Assembly: GCF_006517175.1 (NCBI RefSeq)
Contig: NZ_CP041186.1
Coordinates: 1,391,001-1,455,000 of the forward strand
DNA: 64,000 nt
Direction: 5' to 3'
From: Persicimonas caeni
Lineage (GTDB): Bacteria > Myxococcota_A > Bradymonadia > Bradymonadales > Bradymonadaceae
The notes under the pieces are model-generated. The model saw only the letters and a list, made by a program, of their open reading frames with translations, did no database searches and had not been told where the DNA came from. The position numbers were made by a program, and so were the translations under genes. How positions within the stretch are numbered: the first letter of the stretch is position 1; every line of letters begins with the position of its first letter. This document shows, in pieces, positions 60,193-64,000 of this stretch.

Positions 60193-61200
60193 ATGACCAC
60201 GACAACGCACAACAAAACCCCCGGCATGGTCGTCCTTGTGGCGACCATCGCCGGTTTGGTGCTCGCCGCCATCTCGCTGCTCCCGCTGGGGCCCGGCCAC
60301 TCGGCGCTGGGCGTCGCCTTCGACACCGAAGCCGACGAGGCTGCCGAAGCCGACAAGCAAGAGGCGCCCAAGGCGCTGCGCGGCATCCACTACGACCCGC
60401 CGCGCCAAGCGCCTGCGCTCGACGGGCTCGACCACAACGGTCAGTCCTTCTCGCTCAAACGCCAGCCGCACCCGTTGGCAATGGTCTTCTTCGGCTACGT
60501 CAGTTGCACCGACGTCTGCCCGACGAACCTCAAGAAGTTCGAGAAGATCCAGAAGCAATTGGGCGCCGACGCCGACCAGGTCCAGTTCGTCTTCGTGACG
60601 ATCGACCCGGGCAACGAGCCGCCCAAGAAGATGGCCGAGTACCTCGAGTACTACGAAGGCGAGATCATCGGGGTGACCGGCCCGTACGGCGACAGCCTCG
60701 ACGAGGTCTACAAGTCGTGGGGCATTGTGCGAAAGCGCGTCGAGCTGGACAAGCCGGTGATGGGTCGTGACTACAAGTTCGACCACAGCGGCCAGATCTA
60801 TCTGGTCCAGAACGGCAAGAAGATGCCGGTCTCCTACCCCTACGGCACTTCGGTAGACACGATGGTCGAGGACCTGAGCGCGCTGCTCGACGATCCGTCG
60901 CTGGGCGAGCGGCTGCCCGAGGTGGGCTCGGTCAAAAAGGTGACCATCCCGCCGGGCTCGTACACCCGCGCGGCGCAGAAAAACCCCAAGCTTCCTGCTT
61001 ACCTTCGCGTACGCGTGGGAGACAGCATCCGCTGGCGCAACGACGACTACATGTACCACTTCGTCGGCGACATCTCGCTGGGCCCCGGCGAGGAGGCGAC
61101 CCAACGCTTCGACGAGGCCGGTGAGTTCTACTTCGGGTGCACCGCGCTGCCCAGTGAGGTGATCCGCATCGCCGTCGAAGAGCCCTCCACCGACGGCTGA
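60193..61200 (+). CDS. SCO1/SenC protein fused to a C-terminal cupredoxin-like domain
   Basis: 335 aa from the ATG at 60193, ribosome site GGAGAAG; an ATG at 60181 is also in frame. One membrane helix, then a SCO domain with YVSCTDVCPTNLKKF (CxxxC) and partner His in YKFDHSGQIYLV. From residue ~235 a cupredoxin-like strand set follows (YLRVRVGDSIRWRNDDYMYHFVGDI; FYFGCTALPSEV), with His and Cys but no downstream His or Met, so a complete blue-copper site is doubtful. It probably delivers copper to NirK. The fusion is uncommon. Confidence 0.88.
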   Translation: MTTTTHNKTPGMVVLVATIAGLVLAAISLLPLGPGHSALGVAFDTEADEAAEADKQEAPKALRGIHYDPPRQAPALDGLDHNGQSFSLKRQPHPLAMVFFGYVSCTDVCPTNLKKFEKIQKQLGADADQVQFVFVTIDPGNEPPKKMAEYLEYYEGEIIGVTGPYGDSLDEVYKSWGIVRKRVELDKPVMGRDYKFDHSGQIYLVQNGKKMPVSYPYGTSVDTMVEDLSALLDDPSLGERLPEVGSVKKVTIPPGSYTRAAQKNPKLPAYLRVRVGDSIRWRNDDYMYHFVGDISLGPGEEATQRFDEAGEFYFGCTALPSEVIRIAVEEPSTDG

Positions 61201-61801
61201 AGCCTGCCTGCAGCCCCGCCTTGACAGGGCGGGCGCTGCGACTATCCCCCTCCAGGCCGAAAAACCCTTGATTTTCGGGTATTAAGGCCGCGCCTCACCG
61301 ACATAAATCTTGTATCAAAAGCACGACAAGAACCCGCGTCTAACGGCGCGCACGAGTGGGTGTAAATTTTCACCGCGTTCGTTGCATATCTCCAACTTGA
61401 CCGCGTCGCCATGCTGACTAGCAATTGAAGCAGACCGTTGACGCCCCACAAACCGTGTCCGAAGCGAGGTCCGGTACAGAAAACGGGGAAGCAGTGTGAA
61501 CTCTGTATCGGGTGACCTCAACGGGGCCAGCAACCGTCGCAGTCGCAGTAAGCCGTACAATTGAAGCACGAAGAGCGTGGAGCGTTCCTGAGCCGCGGCC
61601 CTGTTAGGTCGAAGCCTGGCAGGTCGAAGCTCGGGCGTCATCCGGGGGGATGATCCACCGAAAACAAAAGACCGAAAGAAATGTCCGTTGTCTGAGCGCT
61701 TGCAACCTACCGTGAGACCGGCTCGACCCACGAGCGTTGGTGGCTGACACGCCGCCATCGGCCCACTGTCGACACCCGTCTCAACACGTGGAGGTAAGAG
61801 A
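61201..61801. other. Gene-free 600-bp region upstream of sigma factor
   Basis: No gene supported. A weak CCCGCC/GGCGGG hairpin follows the SCO stop (about 61217-61235). The remaining AT-richer sequence is likely promoter or leader for the sigma factor gene. Confidence 0.5.
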
Positions 61802-62806
61802 ATGAGTGAAGCATCGTATAACGAGCCGTCTCGCGACGCCTATGAAGACGCCTTGCCCGACGGGGGAACACACAAACAAGATGATGACGCCTGCCAACAC
61901 GCGCTTCTGGAGGCCAAGAAGCTGTGGTCGTCGGTCAAGATCTCGGCCGACACCGATCCGCTGTCGGCCTACCTGAACCGGCTGAACCACCTCGAGCCAC
62001 TGCCCTCGGAGACGCAGCAAGAGTTGGCGGTGCGCTACATGGAGAACGACGACGAGGAGGCGGCCAAGCTGCTGGTGCTGACGAACCTGCGCCTGGTGGT
62101 CAAGCTGGCCAAGGAGTACCAGCGGCGCAAGACCGACCTGCTCGAGTTGATCCAGCAGGGCAACCTGGGGCTGAGCGAGGCCCTGACACGCTACGATCCG
62201 TATCGTGGGGTCAAGTTCACCAGTTATGCGCAGTACTGGATCCGCGCGATGATCCTCAACTACCTGATGAACTACACCCATCCGGTGCGTATCGGTGGGT
62301 CGAGGGCGGGACGTAAGCTGTTCTACAACCTCAAGAAGGCTCGCCGCGCGCTGATGCAAAACGGCCACAAGCCGACCGCCTCGCGGGTGGCTCAATACCT
62401 CGACGTCAAAGAGGAAGAGGTCGTACGTGTGGCCGCCCAGCTCGACGCGCCGCCGGTGTATCTGGACGCCGAGGCGCCCGGCCACGAGGACACCACCGTG
62501 GGCGAGTTGATGGAGTCGGAGACGGTCAGCCCGGAGTCGGCGGCGGCCGAGTACGACCTGGCCAGCCAGATCCGCGCGGTGATCGACGAGTTCGGCGACG
62601 GGATCTCCGATGAGCGTAAGCAGGCCATCTGGACCGAGCGAATGATCGCCGACGACTCCAAGACGCTCGCCGAGTTGGGTGACGACTGGGGCGTCTCCAA
62701 GGAGCGTATCCGCCAGATCGAGGTGGGCATGCGCGAAGACTTCCGCGCCTTCTTGGTCGAGCGGCTCGGCGACGACGTCAAGCTCGAGTGGCTCAAGTCA
62801 CCGTAA
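61802..62806 (+). CDS. RpoH-like sigma-70 family sigma factor, copy 1
   Basis: 334 aa, site GGAGG before the ATG at 61802. Regions 1.2-2 (LSAYLNRLNHLEPLPSETQQELAVRY; LVVKLAKEYQRRKTDLLELIQQGNLGL; YDPYRGVKFTSYAQYWIRAMIL), the RpoH-type segment and region 4 (LAELGDDWGVSKERIRQIE) are all present. There is a ~30-residue variable N-terminus. It is a group 3/heat-shock-type sigma factor. It is followed by a terminator and then a close paralog. Confidence 0.93.
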   Translation: MSEASYNEPSRDAYEDALPDGGTHKQDDDACQHALLEAKKLWSSVKISADTDPLSAYLNRLNHLEPLPSETQQELAVRYMENDDEEAAKLLVLTNLRLVVKLAKEYQRRKTDLLELIQQGNLGLSEALTRYDPYRGVKFTSYAQYWIRAMILNYLMNYTHPVRIGGSRAGRKLFYNLKKARRALMQNGHKPTASRVAQYLDVKEEEVVRVAAQLDAPPVYLDAEAPGHEDTTVGELMESETVSPESAAAEYDLASQIRAVIDEFGDGISDERKQAIWTERMIADDSKTLAELGDDWGVSKERIRQIEVGMREDFRAFLVERLGDDVKLEWLKSP

Positions 62807-62817
62807 CGCCGAATACA

Positions 62818-62854
62818 GCCTCGCCGGGCGCATAAACCCGGCGAGGCTCCTTTT
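62818..62854 (+). terminator. Terminator after sigma copy 1
   Basis: Perfect 11-bp stem (62818-62828 with 62837-62847, arm GCCTCGCCGGG), loop of 8, then TCCTTTT. Confidence 0.85.
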
Positions 62855-62941
62855 CGGATGGGATATTTTATTTGACGCTCGTTTGTGGATGCCTAGCCAT
62901 TGGTGTCGGGCGGTATACACGTCTAATCACCAGGGGAGACC

Positions 62942-63940
62942 ATGAGTCGAGCAACAGAATCGTCGACCAATTCCGATCCGACGTATCTTCAAGCCATGCC
63001 CGAGCACGAGGGGGTCGCCGACGACGGCGACTGCCGGGCAGCGCTACTCGAGGCCAAAAAGTTGTGGTCCTCGGTCAGCCTGACGGCCGAGACCGATCCG
63101 CTGACGGCCTACCTGAACCGGCTGAACCATCTCGAGCCGCTTCCTTCCGACGCCCAGCAAGAGCTGGCCGTGCGGTATATTGAAGAGGAGGACATCGAGG
63201 CGGCCAAGCTGCTCATCCTGACCAACCTGCGCCTGGTCGTGAAGCTCGCCAAGGAGTACCAGCGCCGACGCACCAACCTTCTCGACCTGATCCAACAGGG
63301 CAACGTGGGCTTGAGTGAAGCCCTGACGCGCTACGATCCCTATCGGGGCGTCAAATTTACGAGCTACGCCCAGTATTGGATCCGGGCGATGATCCTGAAT
63401 TACTTGATGAACCAGACCCATCCGGTGCGCATCGGGGGATCGCGCGCCGGGCGAAAGCTGTTCTACAACCTCAAAAAGGCGCGCCGCGCGCTGATCCAAG
63501 GGGGCCAAAAGCCCACCGCCGCCTCCGTGGCCGAGTACCTCGACGTCAAAGAGGAGGAGGTCGTGCGCATCGCCGCGCAGCTCGACGCGCCGCCGGTTTA
63601 CCTGGACGCCCAGGCGCCGGGCCACGAAGACACCACCGTAGGCGAGTTGATGGAGTCCGATTCGGTCAATCCGGAAACGGCCGCCGCCGAGTACGACATT
63701 CAAAGCCAGATTCGCCGCTGCATCGACCAGTTCGGCGAAGGCATCGACGACGAGCGACGCCAGTCGATCTGGTTCGACCGCATGATCGCCGACGAGGCGA
63801 AGACCTTGGCCGAGCTGGGCGATGACTGGGGAGTCTCCAAGGAGCGCATCCGCCAGATCGAGGTGGGCATGCGCGAGGATTTCCGCAAGTTCCTGATGGA
63901 GAATCTGGGCGACGATGTGCAGCTGGAGTGGTTGCAGTAG
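62942..63940 (+). CDS. RpoH-like sigma-70 family sigma factor, copy 2
   Basis: 332 aa, start after GGGGAGACC. It is highly similar to the upstream sigma factor from residue ~35 to the end, including an almost identical SYAQYWIRAMILNYLMN segment and region 4. Differences cluster in the N-terminal ~35 residues and in the segment before region 4. The separate transcript (terminator between the copies) suggests different induction. Its promoter set may overlap that of copy 1. Confidence 0.93.
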   Translation: MSRATESSTNSDPTYLQAMPEHEGVADDGDCRAALLEAKKLWSSVSLTAETDPLTAYLNRLNHLEPLPSDAQQELAVRYIEEEDIEAAKLLILTNLRLVVKLAKEYQRRRTNLLDLIQQGNVGLSEALTRYDPYRGVKFTSYAQYWIRAMILNYLMNQTHPVRIGGSRAGRKLFYNLKKARRALIQGGQKPTAASVAEYLDVKEEEVVRIAAQLDAPPVYLDAQAPGHEDTTVGELMESDSVNPETAAAEYDIQSQIRRCIDQFGEGIDDERRQSIWFDRMIADEAKTLAELGDDWGVSKERIRQIEVGMREDFRKFLMENLGDDVQLEWLQ

Positions 63941-64000
63941 GACGGCTTCAGTACGATGGCGGCCTTGCACAAACGGAGGCGCTCTCTATGTTAGGCGCAT

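Noticed and set aside
61315-61758. Minus-strand open frame upstream of the sigma factor
   Set aside because: Composition is not protein-like, there is no ribosome site, and it faces away from neighbouring genes.

Overview
The window is high-GC bacterial DNA, except for one AT-richer island at about 25.47-29.68 kb. Several traits point to a deltaproteobacterial-type predator or social lineage (Bradymonadota/Myxococcota-like): a eukaryotic-type Ser/Thr kinase fused to an ATPase domain, large EGF-like and thrombospondin-type-3 surface proteins, a MYXO-CTERM-like C-terminal anchor, many intergenic palindromes, and tandem RpoH-type sigma factors. The lineage is an inference from gene content; no rRNA lies in the window. 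Layout: 0-1.8 kb, kinase (truncated by the window edge). 2.3-4.8 kb, AMP/thymidine phosphorylase family enzyme plus PRPP synthase. 4.8-8.6 kb, two-domain lipoprotein, monohaem cytochrome c, hybrid histidine kinase. 8.6-19.9 kb, a thiol-redox and heavy-metal block on the minus strand: ArsR-rhodanese regulator, DsbD, TlpA-like thioredoxin, metal-binding-domain lipoprotein, CusA/CusB/TolC-type efflux and a Cys/His-rich exported protein. 20-25.2 kb, EGF-repeat lipoprotein and a GH18-like membrane-anchored protein. 25.3-30.7 kb, a D-2-hydroxyacid dehydrogenase whose 3' end is duplicated on both sides of an AT-richer five-gene cassette (cytidine-deaminase-like, 2-TM protein, methyltransferase, radical SAM, nucleotidyltransferase-like). 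30.9-36.4 kb, two thrombospondin-type-3 proteins. 37.4-42.5 kb, metallophosphoesterase, then nadA-nadB-thiO. 43-43.9 kb, an unrecognised protein with a clear terminator. 44.2-61.2 kb, a nitric-oxide/nitrite respiration region: haem-copper subunit-I-like proteins, CuA subunit II, two SCO proteins, a cytochrome b/ferredoxin/FlpD fusion, haem O synthase, CopD-like protein, NnrS, hemerythrin, a Crp/Fnr regulator without Fe-S cysteines, and NirK. 61.8-63.9 kb, two RpoH-like sigma factors. The respiration genes form one plausible pathway. NirK reduces nitrite to NO. The haem-copper cluster has lost the cross-linked active-site Tyr and may therefore be an NO reductase. SCO and CtaB supply copper and haem, and NnrS and hemerythrin would manage NO stress. 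The Crp/Fnr protein probably coordinates these genes, because TGAY-N4-ATCA boxes recur upstream of the haem-copper operon, upstream of nirK, between the hemerythrin/nnrS operon and the regulator gene, and 41 bp upstream of the predicted start of a strongly structured minus-strand RNA at 53.3-53.4 kb. The most notable candidates for undescribed biology are the five-gene cassette flanked by 142-bp perfect direct repeats, the possible non-canonical NO reductase with accessory subunit-I-like proteins, and the candidate small RNA under an FNR-type box. The window is also rich in unexplained repeats: 31-, 42-, 69-, 161- and 357-bp tandem units, telomere-like G-rich tracts and REP-like palindromes.
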